From Wocania arenilitoris (lineage in GTDB: Bacteria; Bacteroidota; Bacteroidia; Flavobacteriales; Flavobacteriaceae): 64,000 nt of DNA. Every line of letters starts with the position of its first letter. Position 1 is the first letter of the stretch. The translations under genes and the position numbers were made by a program. The stretch lies in NCBI RefSeq assembly GCF_021728535.1, contig NZ_JAKKDU010000011.1, forward strand, positions 1-64,000. Reading direction: 5' to 3'. Below, piece by piece: positions 46,700 to 54,890 of the stretch. The notes under the pieces are model-generated. The model did not search any database. It saw only the letters and a program-made list of their open reading frames with translations, and was not told the origin of the DNA.

Positions 46700-46738
46700 A
46701 AGCCTTGATAATCACGCGATTACTCAAGGCTTTTTTTG
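46700..46738 (+). terminator. Strong terminator after the CAT tRNA
   Basis: AAGCCTTGA pairs with TCAAGGCTT, and inside it TAATC pairs with GATTA across a 4-nt loop, followed by seven T residues. The stem is long and the tail is classic. Confidence 0.88.
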
Positions 46739-46776
46739 TAGAGCTCAAATATATGCTCAAACCTTGTTTAAAAAAA

Positions 46777-47130
46777 TTATCCAAAACTCCTCAACAATAC
46801 ATGAGCTTGCAAGTAATACTTACCTGTTTTAAAGTTTTTTTTCTTTTCAAAATATAGGTTAATAATTTCTCCAAACTTATTTTGTTGCTCCAGAAGATGT
46901 ATAAGTTTTAGAATGGTATTGTAATCTACTTGAACAGTAAATTGATGCGTTTTTATAGTTAGACAGTTATTGGCAAATACATGAGGCTCTAAAAAGCTAA
47001 CCACTTTTAATTTAGTACTATCGGCATACGTATTTATTGTTTTTAAAAGATTGTTTTGTATAGAACTTCCTTTAATTTGATATTTATTTAAAAGGGAATC
47101 GTAATAAATATTGAAAACTAAAACAATAAG
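46777..47130 (-). pseudogene. Remnant of an unidentified membrane-anchored protein
   Basis: The frame is open from a TAG at 47131-47133 to its stop at 46777, about 117 codons. It reads LIVLVFNIYYDSLLNKYQI, then a soluble part (VSFLEPHVFANNCLTIKTHQF). No ATG starts it. A GTG at 47002-47004 would give only 75 residues. Just upstream, another frame reads IFFLIIFSLL, as if a hydrophobic N terminus had been cut by a one-base slip. I do not recognise the family. A short real gene from the GTG is the alternative. Confidence 0.35.
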
Positions 47131-47142
47131 CTAAAAATAATC

Positions 47143-47187
47143 AAAAAGAAAATCGCCTAAAAATTACTTTTTAGACGACTTCTTTTT
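47143..47187. terminator. Hairpin with A/T-run flanks, probable terminator
   Basis: CTAAAAA pairs with TTTTTAG, and outside it TCG pairs with CGA and AAAAAGAA with TTCTTTTT. It could end transcripts coming from ribE on the minus side or from the plus side. Confidence 0.5.
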
Positions 47188-47446
47188 AATTTATAATATT
47201 CTGCTAACCAAACCTATATATAATTTTGTTTTCCTTTTAAATTATATATATTTGTTTTGTAAAGAGAAAAATTGAGGGATCATTTTTAGCTCATATAATT
47301 TTATAATAAAAAGCACGTTATTTTACCTATTAGTTGCTTATTAAAATTGCATTTAATCGGATTTTTTAGCATTTCACAGATGGTTTTTTTGCAAAAAAGA
47401 GTATATTTGTTTTGCTAACTTGCTTTTTTTATACATTTGCGTACCA
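47188..47446. other. AT-rich spacer before the PID-CTERM gene
   Basis: I see no gene in these ~260 bp. The only landmarks are TATATTTG at 47402-47409 and AT-rich tracts. Confidence 0.45.
47402..47409 (+). promoter_or_regulatory. Candidate -7 box for the PID-CTERM gene
   Basis: TATATTTG is an exact TAnnTTTG match 38 bp before the ATG at 47447. The nearest TTTG upstream is only 10 nt away, so a proper -33 element is not evident. Confidence 0.4.
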
Positions 47447-47638
47447 ATGACAATACAAAATAAAAGAATATTTGCCTCAATCTTATTTGTATTAATAAGT
47501 TTTGTGTGTGTTGCTCAGGGAAGTGGGCCTCCGCCTCCAGGACCACCACCACCACCTGGTACCCCCATTGATGGCGGAATACTTGCTGGTGTCTGTTTTG
47601 CCATATTTTATGGAGCAAAAAAGTTAATTAAAAGGTAG
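47447..47638 (+). CDS. PID-CTERM sorting-domain mini-protein
   Basis: The 63-residue precursor has a signal peptide (residues 6-25, to VCVAQ), a proline-glycine linker (GPPPPGPPPPPG), and a C-terminal PIDGGILAGVCFAIFYGAKKLIKR. The last part is the PID-CTERM tripartite tail: PIDGG signature, hydrophobic helix, basic end. In Flavobacteriia it is predicted to be processed by exosortase XrtF, which is not in this window. The mature peptide would be only ~20 residues, mostly Pro and Gly. The ATG at 47447 directly precedes the signal peptide. It converges with ribE, 2 bp apart. Confidence 0.82.
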   Translation: MTIQNKRIFASILFVLISFVCVAQGSGPPPPGPPPPPGTPIDGGILAGVCFAIFYGAKKLIKR

Positions 47639-47640
47639 TA

Positions 47641-48240
47641 TTATTTTCTAAACAAGTTCATTTCTAGGAGCTTAGTAACGTATTTTCCTAAAACATCAAA
47701 TTCTAAATTTACAACCGTACCAATTTTAAAAGTGTTAAAATTTGTGTGCTCGTAAGTGTATGGTATTATAGCAACACTAAAACTTTCCTTTTTAGAATTT
47801 ACAACTGTTAAGCTAGTGCCATTAATGGTTATAGACCCTTTTTCAATAGTGATATTATTTAGTTTAGAGTCGTAATTAAAAGTAAATATCCAACTGCCAT
47901 TTTCTTCTTTAATATTTGTGCAAACAGCAGTTTGGTCTACATGGCCTTGAACAATATGTCCATCAAGTCTATCACCAAGTTTCATGGCGCGTTCAAGATT
48001 TACTTTATCGTTAATTTTTAAGGTTTCCAAATTAGTTTTCTCTAAAGTTTCATTAATAGCGGTAACCGTATATTCATCATTATTAATCTCAACAACGGTT
48101 AAGCAAACGCCATTATGCGAAACACTTTGGTCAATTTTTAACTCAGCAGTAATCATACTTTGAATTGAAATATGTAGATTATTTAATTCCTTCTTTAAAT
48201 CAGTAACAACACCAACATCTTCAATAATTCCTGTAAACAT
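47641..48240 (-). CDS. ribE: Riboflavin synthase alpha subunit
   Basis: The 199-residue enzyme dismutates two 6,7-dimethyl-8-ribityllumazines to riboflavin. It starts with the canonical MFTGIIEDVGVV and has two lumazine-binding repeats: SVSHNGVCLTVVEI and KGSITINGTSLTVVN. GHIVQGHVDQTAVC is the conserved linker element. The length is normal for RibE. No FMN riboswitch is visible upstream. It is divergent from pdxA, with 64 bp between the chosen starts. Confidence 0.95.
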   Translation of the reverse strand: MFTGIIEDVGVVTDLKKELNNLHISIQSMITAELKIDQSVSHNGVCLTVVEINNDEYTVTAINETLEKTNLETLKINDKVNLERAMKLGDRLDGHIVQGHVDQTAVCTNIKEENGSWIFTFNYDSKLNNITIEKGSITINGTSLTVVNSKKESFSVAIIPYTYEHTNFNTFKIGTVVNLEFDVLGKYVTKLLEMNLFRK

Positions 48241-48304
48241 ATTTTTATCTGTTTATTTGGTTAAATTTGCAACATCAAAATTACAAACAAAAGTTGTCTT
48301 TTTT

Positions 48305-49372
48305 ATGAAGAAAGCAGAAAATATAATTGTAGGTATATCTATTGGAGATTTAAATGGAATAGGTGGCGAAATAGTTTTAAAAACGTTTGAAGACCATAGA
48401 ATTTTAGATTTCTGCACACCAGTAATTTTTGCTTCAGCTAAAACAATTGTTTTTTTAAAAACACATTTTAAGTCGGCAATTCACTTTAATAATATTAATA
48501 ATATTAAACAATTAGCTCACGGAAAAGTTAATGTGTTTAATTGTTGGAACGAGCCAGTAAAAATTGAATTTGGTAAAGAAGATGTTAAAATTGGAGAATA
48601 TGCAATAAAATCACTTCAAACGGCGACTAAAGCTTTAAAAAACAGTAATATTGATGTTTTGGTGACTGCGCCAATAAATAAACATAACATCCAATCAGAA
48701 TCTTTTAATTTTCCTGGGCATACCGATTTTTTAGCTCAAGAGCTAGAAGGAGATAGCCTTATGTTTATGGTAAATGATGCTTTAAGAGTGGGGCTTTTAA
48801 CAGATCACGTGCCAGTAAAAGACATTGTTGAGCATATTACGGAAGAATTAATAATAGAGAAAGTAAATACAGTTTATAAATCTCTTGAGAAAGATTTTAA
48901 AATAAGAAAACCTAAAATTGCTGTTTTAGGCATTAACCCACATACTGGCGATAATGGTGTTATTGGAAATGAAGACGATGCAGTTTTAAGACCAACACTA
49001 AAAAAAATTAAAGAAGAAGGGAAATTGGTTTACGGACCCTATGCTGCAGATAGTTTTTTTGGCTCTAATAACTATAAAAACTTCGATGCCATTATAGCTT
49101 CTTACCATGACCAAGGCTTAATTCCTTTTAAAACATTATCTTTTGGTCAAGGCGTAAATTATACCGCTGGATTAAATAAAGTAAGAACCTCTCCAGATCA
49201 TGGTACGGCATTTGAAATTGCCGGACAAGGTAAAGCAGACGAAAACTCTTTTAAAGAAGCTGTTTTTACAGCGATACAGATTTTTAAAAATAGATCTGAT
49301 TATGAGCAGATTACCTCAAATCCATTAAAAAAAGCGCCAAAAAAAACTGAGCAAAAAAATGTTTATAAGTAA
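48305..49372 (+). CDS. pdxA: 4-hydroxythreonine-4-phosphate dehydrogenase
   Basis: The 355-residue NAD-dependent enzyme acts in vitamin B6 synthesis. IIVGISIGDLNGIGGEIVLK opens the chain, NFPGHTDFLAQEL carries a metal-binding His, and INPHTGDNGVIG and SYHDQGLIPFKTL are diagnostic. The C-terminal tail TRTSPDHGTAFEIAGQGKAD-like region is complete. I chose the ATG at 48305 (MKKAENIIVG) over an in-frame one at 48257, which would lie in the promoter region shared with ribE. The yceD operon starts downstream. Confidence 0.94.
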   Translation: MKKAENIIVGISIGDLNGIGGEIVLKTFEDHRILDFCTPVIFASAKTIVFLKTHFKSAIHFNNINNIKQLAHGKVNVFNCWNEPVKIEFGKEDVKIGEYAIKSLQTATKALKNSNIDVLVTAPINKHNIQSESFNFPGHTDFLAQELEGDSLMFMVNDALRVGLLTDHVPVKDIVEHITEELIIEKVNTVYKSLEKDFKIRKPKIAVLGINPHTGDNGVIGNEDDAVLRPTLKKIKEEGKLVYGPYAADSFFGSNNYKNFDAIIASYHDQGLIPFKTLSFGQGVNYTAGLNKVRTSPDHGTAFEIAGQGKADENSFKEAVFTAIQIFKNRSDYEQITSNPLKKAPKKTEQKNVYK

Positions 49373-49374
49373 GG

Positions 49375-49402
49375 TTGCATAAACAAAAAAGTTATATATT
49401 TG
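49375..49402 (+). promoter_or_regulatory. Promoter of the yceD-rpmF-fabH-accBC block
   Basis: TTG at 49375-49377 and TATATTTG at 49395-49402 are separated by 17 nt, within the accepted Bacteroidota range. The box is exact and lies 22 bp before the yceD start. Confidence 0.65.
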
Positions 49403-49424
49403 CAGGCTCAAAATAGATGTGATA

Positions 49425-49964
49425 ATGAAGCCGTTGAAAGAGTTTACAATTCCATTTGTAGGGTTAAAGATAGGAAAACATCATTTTGAATATAAAATTG
49501 AACAAGCGTTCTTTGAGCATTTTGAGTATGAGGAGTTTAATAATGTAAAGATTCAAGTTGATGTTGAATTAGAAAAGAAAACAACACTACTAGAATTACA
49601 TTTTAAAACTTCGGGTTATGTAAATATTAATTGCGATTTAACAAACGAGCCCTTTAATCAAACCATTAAGAATGAGTTTGATTTAGTGGTTAAGTTTGGT
49701 GAGGAATACAATGATGAAAATATTGATATTCTTATTGTTCCTCATGGAACTTACGAAATTAATATTCAACAATACATTTACGAATTAATTGTATTGGCAG
49801 TACCAATTAAGCGTGTACATCCTGGAATTGAAGATGGCACATTAAATTCAGAAATACTTGAAAAACTAGAAGAATTAAGTCCAAAGCTTAAAGAAAACAA
49901 AGATACTAACGAGGAAATTGACCCTCGGTGGAATACATTAAAGAAACTATTAACGGATAAATAA
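49425..49964 (+). CDS. yceD: YceD/DUF177 family protein
   Basis: The 179-residue acidic protein (KPLKEFTIPFVGLKIGKHHFEYKIEQ) contains the DUF177 core NVKIQVDVELEKKTTLLELHFKTSGYVNINCDLTNEPF. The C-terminal part has EEIDPRWNTLKKLL. It is conserved beside rpmF in most bacteria; its maize and bacterial homologues affect 23S rRNA accumulation, and the precise job is unclear. The ATG at 49425 was preferred to the GTG at 49419. rpmF starts 8 bp later. Confidence 0.9.
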   Translation: MKPLKEFTIPFVGLKIGKHHFEYKIEQAFFEHFEYEEFNNVKIQVDVELEKKTTLLELHFKTSGYVNINCDLTNEPFNQTIKNEFDLVVKFGEEYNDENIDILIVPHGTYEINIQQYIYELIVLAVPIKRVHPGIEDGTLNSEILEKLEELSPKLKENKDTNEEIDPRWNTLKKLLTDK

Positions 49965-49972
49965 AATAAAAA

Positions 49973-50176
49973 ATGGCACATCCTAAAAGAAAAATCTCAA
50001 AAACAAGAAGAGATAAGAGAAGAACACATTACAAAGCAACTGCGCCACAGATTGCTACATGCCCAACAACTGGAGAGGCTCACCTATATCACAGAGCGCA
50101 TTGGCATGAAGGAAAATTATACTACAGAGGTCAAGTTTTAATTGATAACTCAGAAGAAGTAGAAAACGTAGCATAA
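49973..50176 (+). CDS. rpmF: 50S ribosomal protein L32
   Basis: The 67-residue protein reads [20 protein letters not shown] at its start, with [20 protein letters not shown] further on. That is the L32 pattern. Only one Cys is present, so it is the zinc-free form. It follows yceD by 8 bp. A clear terminator after it may attenuate transcription into the fab/acc genes. Confidence 0.97.
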   Translation: MAHPKRKISKTRRDKRRTHYKATAPQIATCPTTGEAHLYHRAHWHEGKLYYRGQVLIDNSEEVENVA

Positions 50177-50194
50177 ATTATGCACACATAATAT

Positions 50195-50220
50195 AAAACG
50201 CTCACATTGAGCGTTTTTTT
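50195..50220 (+). terminator. Terminator after rpmF
   Basis: AAAACGCTC pairs with GAGCGTTTT around a 5-nt loop and is followed by T residues. It lies 18 bp past the rpmF stop and would separate rpmF from fabH, at least in part. Confidence 0.8.
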
Positions 50221-50352
50221 ATGATATTGTTTTTCTAAATCACAAAAACAATAATTTTGTGTATTATTACACCAAAATTTAGTAGTTTTCACGAAATTTT
50301 TAATGTTTTTGTCCAATTTTAATGTTTTTTTGGTCAAATTAACTATAAAGTT

Positions 50353-51348
50353 ATGAGTAAAACCTCAGCGGCAATTACAGCTGTAGGCGCATATGTGCCA
50401 GAATATGTATTAACCAATCAAATTCTTGAAACAATGGTTGATACAAACGATGAGTGGATAACCACTAGAACAGGAATAAAAGAACGCCGCATACTGAAAG
50501 GCGAAGGCAAAGGCACTTCTTTTTTGGCCATAAACGCAGCTAAAGATCTTATTAAAAAAAGAGGTATAGACCCAAAAGATATTGAACTTGTTATAGTTGC
50601 TACTGCAACACCAGACATGAAAGCAGCTTCAACAGCGGCTTTTACGGCTTCAGAAATAGGAGCTGTAAATGCCTTTTCATTTGATATGGATGCTGCGTGT
50701 TCAAGTTTTCTTTTTGGTATGTCTGTAGCTGCTGGTTACATTGAATCTGGACGCTATAAAAATGTGCTTTTAATAGGAGCAGATAAAATGTCGTCTATAA
50801 TTAATTATAAAGATAGAGCAACGTGTATTATTTTTGGAGATGGAGCGGGTGCTGTTTTATTTGAACCAAATGAGGAAAATTTAGGGCTTCAAGATGAATA
50901 CTTAAGGAGCGACGGAACAGGTAGAGCGTTTTTACAAGCTACTTATGGGGGGTCATCATACCCAATAACTTTTGAAGCTATAGAAAAAGGGGCACATTGT
51001 GCATTTCAAGAAGGGAGAACTGTATTCAAAAATGCAGTTTTTAATATGGCAGATGCCACGGTAAAAATATTAGAACGAAATAACTTAACCAAAAATGACG
51101 TTGATTGGTTAGTGGCTCATCAGGCAAACAAACGTATTATTGATGCTACCGCCAACAGAATTAATTTAGAAGAAGAAAAGGTAATGATGAACATACACAA
51201 GTATGGCAATACAACATCAGCAACCTTACCTTTGCTATTAAATGATTACGAATCGCAATTAAAAAAAGGCGATAATTTGATATTTGCCGCTTTTGGAGGC
51301 GGATTTAATTGGGGCTCAATTTATTTAAAATGGGCATATAATTCATAA
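50353..51348 (+). CDS. fabH: 3-oxoacyl-ACP synthase III
   Basis: The 331-residue enzyme starts fatty-acid chains by joining acetyl- or branched acyl-CoA to malonyl-ACP. The triad is visible: Cys116 in DMDAACSSFLFGM, His in WLVAHQANKRI, and Asn in HKYGNTTSATLPL. TGIKERRIL and GDGAGAVLFEP are characteristic FabH segments. It precedes accB by 26 bp. FabH in this family commonly prefers branched-chain primers, which I infer only from taxonomy. Confidence 0.95.
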   Translation: MSKTSAAITAVGAYVPEYVLTNQILETMVDTNDEWITTRTGIKERRILKGEGKGTSFLAINAAKDLIKKRGIDPKDIELVIVATATPDMKAASTAAFTASEIGAVNAFSFDMDAACSSFLFGMSVAAGYIESGRYKNVLLIGADKMSSIINYKDRATCIIFGDGAGAVLFEPNEENLGLQDEYLRSDGTGRAFLQATYGGSSYPITFEAIEKGAHCAFQEGRTVFKNAVFNMADATVKILERNNLTKNDVDWLVAHQANKRIIDATANRINLEEEKVMMNIHKYGNTTSATLPLLLNDYESQLKKGDNLIFAAFGGGFNWGSIYLKWAYNS

Positions 51349-51374
51349 AACTAACCACTAATAATAAGTAAAAT

Positions 51375-51869
51375 ATGGATATTAAAGAGATTCAAAACTT
51401 AATTAAGTTTGTTGCCAAATCTGGTGCTAGCGAGGTTAAATTGGAGATGGATGATGTTAAAATTACCATCAAAACAGGATCAGATTCAGACACTACAATA
51501 GTACATCAAGTTCCTGCTGTACCTCAAATACCTCAAATTCCTCAAGCACCCCAAGTGGCACAATCAGCTGCTGCTCAACCAGCGGCACCTGCTCAAGAAT
51601 TAGCTACACCAGCAAGTGACGATTCAAAATATATTACTATAAAATCTCCAATAATAGGAACGTTTTACAGAAAACCATCTCCAGATAAACCATTATTTGT
51701 TGAGGTAGGACAAACCATTGCAGAGGGCGATGTACTTTGTATTATTGAGGCAATGAAACTTTTCAATGAAATAGAATCTGAAGTTTCAGGAAAAGTAGTT
51801 AAGATATTAGTTGACGATTCTTCACCAGTAGAATTCGACCAACCTTTATTTTTAGTAGATCCATCATAA
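51375..51869 (+). CDS. accB: Biotin carboxyl carrier protein of acetyl-CoA carboxylase
   Basis: The 164-residue carrier has an N-terminal helical domain (MDIKEIQNLIKFVAKS), a Pro/Gln/Ala-rich linker (residues ~47-78, VPQIPQIPQAPQVAQSAAAQ) and a biotinyl domain with IIEAMKLFNEIES, where Lys128 is biotinylated. ISPIIGTFYRKPSP is the conserved domain start. It acts with AccC encoded downstream. A palindromic repeat lies between the two genes. Confidence 0.95.
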   Translation: MDIKEIQNLIKFVAKSGASEVKLEMDDVKITIKTGSDSDTTIVHQVPAVPQIPQIPQAPQVAQSAAAQPAAPAQELATPASDDSKYITIKSPIIGTFYRKPSPDKPLFVEVGQTIAEGDVLCIIEAMKLFNEIESEVSGKVVKILVDDSSPVEFDQPLFLVDPS

Positions 51870-51871
51870 CC

Positions 51872-51928
51872 AAATTTAAAATTCCAAAAAACAGTTTCAA
51901 TTTTATTGAAATTTGGAATTTGAAATTT
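51872..51928. repeat. Palindromic element between accB and accC
   Basis: The arm AAATTTAAAATTCCAAA at 51872-51888 is the near-complement of TTTGGAATTTGAAATTT at 51912-51928, with a 23-nt loop. It resembles dispersed hairpin repeats of this family and could stabilise the accB message or limit readthrough into accC. Confidence 0.55.
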
Positions 51929-51944
51929 TAAATGTTTATAAGTT

Positions 51945-53297
51945 ATGTTTAAAAAAATACTGATTGCCAATAGAGGAGAAATAGCATTACGTGTTATTAG
52001 AACCTGTAAAGAAATGGGCATTAAAACCGTTGCGGTTTATTCGACAGCTGATGCCGACAGTTTACACGTTAAATTTGCTGATGAAGCCGTTTGTATTGGT
52101 CCACCAGCAAGTAGCGAATCTTATTTAAAAATGTCAAATGTTATTGCTGCTGCAGAAATTACTAATGCTGATGCAATTCACCCAGGATATGGATTTTTGT
52201 CTGAAAATGCTAAATTTTCTAAAATTTGTGAAGAGCATGGAATAAAATTCATTGGGGCTTCTGAAGAAATGATTTCTAAAATGGGGGATAAGGCAACTGC
52301 AAAAGCAACGATGAAAGCTGCTGGTGTACCTTGTGTACCTGGAAGTGAAGGTATTATAGCTGATTTTGAAGAATGCGAAAAATTAGCTGTAGAAGTAGGT
52401 TATCCTGTTATGCTTAAAGCTACTGCCGGTGGTGGAGGTAAAGGCATGCGTGCCGTTTGGAAACCAGTAGATCTTAAAAACGCATGGGATTCTGCAAGAC
52501 AAGAAAGCAAAGCAGCTTTTGGAAATGACGATATGTACATGGAAAAGCTTATTGAAGAACCAAGGCATATAGAAATTCAAGTAGTAGGCGATTCAACAGG
52601 AAGAGCTTGCCATCTTTCTGAAAGAGATTGCTCTGTGCAACGTCGTCATCAAAAATTAACCGAAGAAGTCCCTTCGCCATTTATGACAAGCGCATTGCGT
52701 AAAAAAATGGGAGAAGCAGCAGTAAAAGCAGCAGAATACATTAAATACGAAGGCGCGGGAACGGTAGAATTTTTGGTTGACAAACACCGTAATTTCTACT
52801 TTATGGAAATGAATACACGTATACAAGTAGAGCATCCTATTACCGAACAGGTTATTGATTTCGACTTAATTCGCGAGCAAATTCTTGTAGCCGCCGGTGT
52901 TCCTATTTCAGGAAAAAATTATACACCAAATTTACATTCAATAGAATGTAGAATTAATGCTGAAGATCCGTTTAACGGTTTTCGCCCATCACCAGGAAAA
53001 ATAACAACGTTACATGCTCCTGGAGGCCATGGTGTTCGTTTAGACACACATGTTTATGCAGGTTATTCAATTCCGCCAAACTACGATTCTATGATTGCCA
53101 AGTTAATTACAACAGCGCAAACCAGAGAAGAGGCGATTAATAAAATGAAACGTGCTTTAGATGAGTTTGTAATTGAAGGTATAAAAACAACCATACCTTT
53201 TCACAGACAGCTTATGGAGCACCCAGATTATTTAGCAGGAAATTACACCACTAAATTTATGGAAGATTTCGTATTAGAAAAGCAAATAGAAGAATAA
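51945..53297 (+). CDS. accC: Biotin carboxylase subunit of acetyl-CoA carboxylase
   Basis: The 450-residue ATP-grasp enzyme carboxylates biotin on Acc[21 protein letters not shown] opens the pre-ATP-grasp domain; [16 protein letters not shown] is the glycine-rich ATP loop; [15 protein letters not shown] and [17 protein letters not shown] are the metal/biotin-site motifs. It is intact and of standard length. It ends the block that starts at yceD, and is closed by a strong terminator. Confidence 0.97.
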   Translation: MFKKILIANRGEIALRVIRTCKEMGIKTVAVYSTADADSLHVKFADEAVCIGPPASSESYLKMSNVIAAAEITNADAIHPGYGFLSENAKFSKICEEHGIKFIGASEEMISKMGDKATAKATMKAAGVPCVPGSEGIIADFEECEKLAVEVGYPVMLKATAGGGGKGMRAVWKPVDLKNAWDSARQESKAAFGNDDMYMEKLIEEPRHIEIQVVGDSTGRACHLSERDCSVQRRHQKLTEEVPSPFMTSALRKKMGEAAVKAAEYIKYEGAGTVEFLVDKHRNFYFMEMNTRIQVEHPITEQVIDFDLIREQILVAAGVPISGKNYTPNLHSIECRINAEDPFNGFRPSPGKITTLHAPGGHGVRLDTHVYAGYSIPPNYDSMIAKLITTAQTREEAINKMKRALDEFVIEGIKTTIPFHRQLMEHPDYLAGNYTTKFMEDFVLEKQIEE

Positions 53298-53300
53298 TTA

Positions 53301-53334
53301 AAAACTCCGAAAAATACTTTTCGGAGTTTTTTTT
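53301..53334 (+). terminator. Strong terminator after accC
   Basis: AAAACTCCGAAAA pairs perfectly with TTTTCGGAGTTTT around a 4-nt loop, followed by four more T residues. Confidence 0.9.
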
Positions 53335-53362
53335 AACTTAGAATTTAAAAACACTTAGCAGT

Positions 53363-54886
53363 ATGAAGGTATCTAGCAAAATTTTATGTTTAATTTTTTT
53401 AATTGTTTTTATACGCTGTAAAGATGATTCTAAAAAAGATTCTGAAAAAAACATAAAGAAAAATCACCCTAACATTGTTATTATTTATGCAGATGATTTA
53501 GGTTTTGGCGATGTAAGTAGTTATGGCTCTACAGAATTATTAACACCAAATATAGATAGGATAGCTAATGAAGGAATAAAATTTACAAATGGTTATGCTA
53601 CTTCACCAACCTGTACACCAAGTAGGTATTCTTTACTATCTGGCACATATCCTTTTAGAACAAAAAGAGCACAGGTATTACCAGGAAATGCACCGTTACT
53701 TTTTGAGTTAGGAAAGCAAACACTACCATCAATGTTGCAAAGTGCAGGTTATAAAACAGGAGTTGTTGGGAAATGGCATTTGGGATTAGGAGATGAAAAT
53801 ATGGATTGGAATGGTAAAATTGCACCTGGCCCATTAGAAATTGGTTTTGATTACGCCTACATTATGGCTTCTACTAATGATAGAGTGCCATCAGTGTATG
53901 TTGAGAACCATAAGGTTGTTGGTTTAACAAAAGAAGATTCCATTTTTGTGAGTTATCAAAAGAATTTTGATGGCGAGCCAACAGGCAGAGAAAATCCAGA
54001 GTTATTAAAAGTACACCCAAGCCATGGACATGATATGAGTATTCATAATGGAATTTCAAGAATTGGTTATATGAAAGGCGGAAAATCAGCTTTATTTACT
54101 GATGAAGATATGAATGATGATTTTTTAAGAGAGTCCATTAAATACATCAACAAAAATAAAGACAATCCTTTTTTCTTATTTTATGCCTTGCACCAACCAC
54201 ATGTTCCCAGAATACCACATCCTCGCTTTGTAGGTAAATCAGGCTTGGGACCTAGAGGCGATGTTATTGTTGAAGCAGATTGGGCTGTTGGACAGTTTTT
54301 AGATGAGTTAGATAAGTTAGGACTTTCAGAAAATACAATTGTTATATTTTCAAGCGATAATGGGCCCGTTTTAGATGACGGCTATAAAGATGATGCTGTT
54401 ACCAAAATAGGGAAGCATACTCCTAGAGGTGGACTTCGAGGAGGAAAATATAGTCTTTTTGACGCAGGCACACATGTGCCTTTTATGATTAGATGGAAAG
54501 GCACCATAAAACCGGGAGTGTCAGACGCTTTGGTGTCTCAAATGGATTTTACAGCATCGTTTGCAGCTTTAACAGACCAGAACAATATGACACCAGATAG
54601 CAAAAATATATTAGATGCCTTTTTAGGAAAATCTTCAAAAGGGAGAAATGGACTTATTCTGGGTCAAAATAATATTATGGCATATAGAGAGGGTGATTGG
54701 GCTTTAATTCCTCCACACAAAGGAGGGGGAATTGTAAACAAATGGGTAAATATTGAATCTGGAAGAGACACAATATATCAACTTTATAATTTAAAAGAAG
54801 ACAGGGCGCAACAACATAATTTAGCAGAAATTAATACTGAAAAATTAGAAGCCCTAAAACAAGCTTTAGAGCAGGAAAAGAAATAA
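53363..54886 (+). CDS. Type I sulfatase (formylglycine-dependent) lipoprotein
   Basis: The 507-residue protein has a lipoprotein signal (LIFLIVFIRC, Cys19). The activated residue is Cys84 in TSPTCTPSRYSLLSG, the C-x-P-S-R signature that a formylglycine-generating enzyme modifies. The N-terminal metal motif is IIYADDLGFGD. GVVGKWHLG and IVIFSSDNGP are other arylsulfatase landmarks. It would sit at the outer membrane or surface, removing sulfate from an ester, possibly an algal polysaccharide. The substrate is unknown. No glycoside hydrolase or SusCD pair is adjacent. It precedes the FAD oxidoreductase by 4 bp. Confidence 0.93.
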   Translation: MKVSSKILCLIFLIVFIRCKDDSKKDSEKNIKKNHPNIVIIYADDLGFGDVSSYGSTELLTPNIDRIANEGIKFTNGYATSPTCTPSRYSLLSGTYPFRTKRAQVLPGNAPLLFELGKQTLPSMLQSAGYKTGVVGKWHLGLGDENMDWNGKIAPGPLEIGFDYAYIMASTNDRVPSVYVENHKVVGLTKEDSIFVSYQKNFDGEPTGRENPELLKVHPSHGHDMSIHNGISRIGYMKGGKSALFTDEDMNDDFLRESIKYINKNKDNPFFLFYALHQPHVPRIPHPRFVGKSGLGPRGDVIVEADWAVGQFLDELDKLGLSENTIVIFSSDNGPVLDDGYKDDAVTKIGKHTPRGGLRGGKYSLFDAGTHVPFMIRWKGTIKPGVSDALVSQMDFTASFAALTDQNNMTPDSKNILDAFLGKSSKGRNGLILGQNNIMAYREGDWALIPPHKGGGIVNKWVNIESGRDTIYQLYNLKEDRAQQHNLAEINTEKLEALKQALEQEKK

Positions 54887-54890
54887 TATT

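Noticed and set aside
47415-47618. A 67-codon minus-strand ORF
   Set aside because: It is the antisense shadow of the PID-CTERM gene; His/Gln-rich readout reflects the proline codons on the other strand.
47641-48304. FMN riboswitch upstream of ribE
   Set aside because: The 60-bp gap between the divergent ribE and pdxA genes is too short and shows no conserved RFN element.
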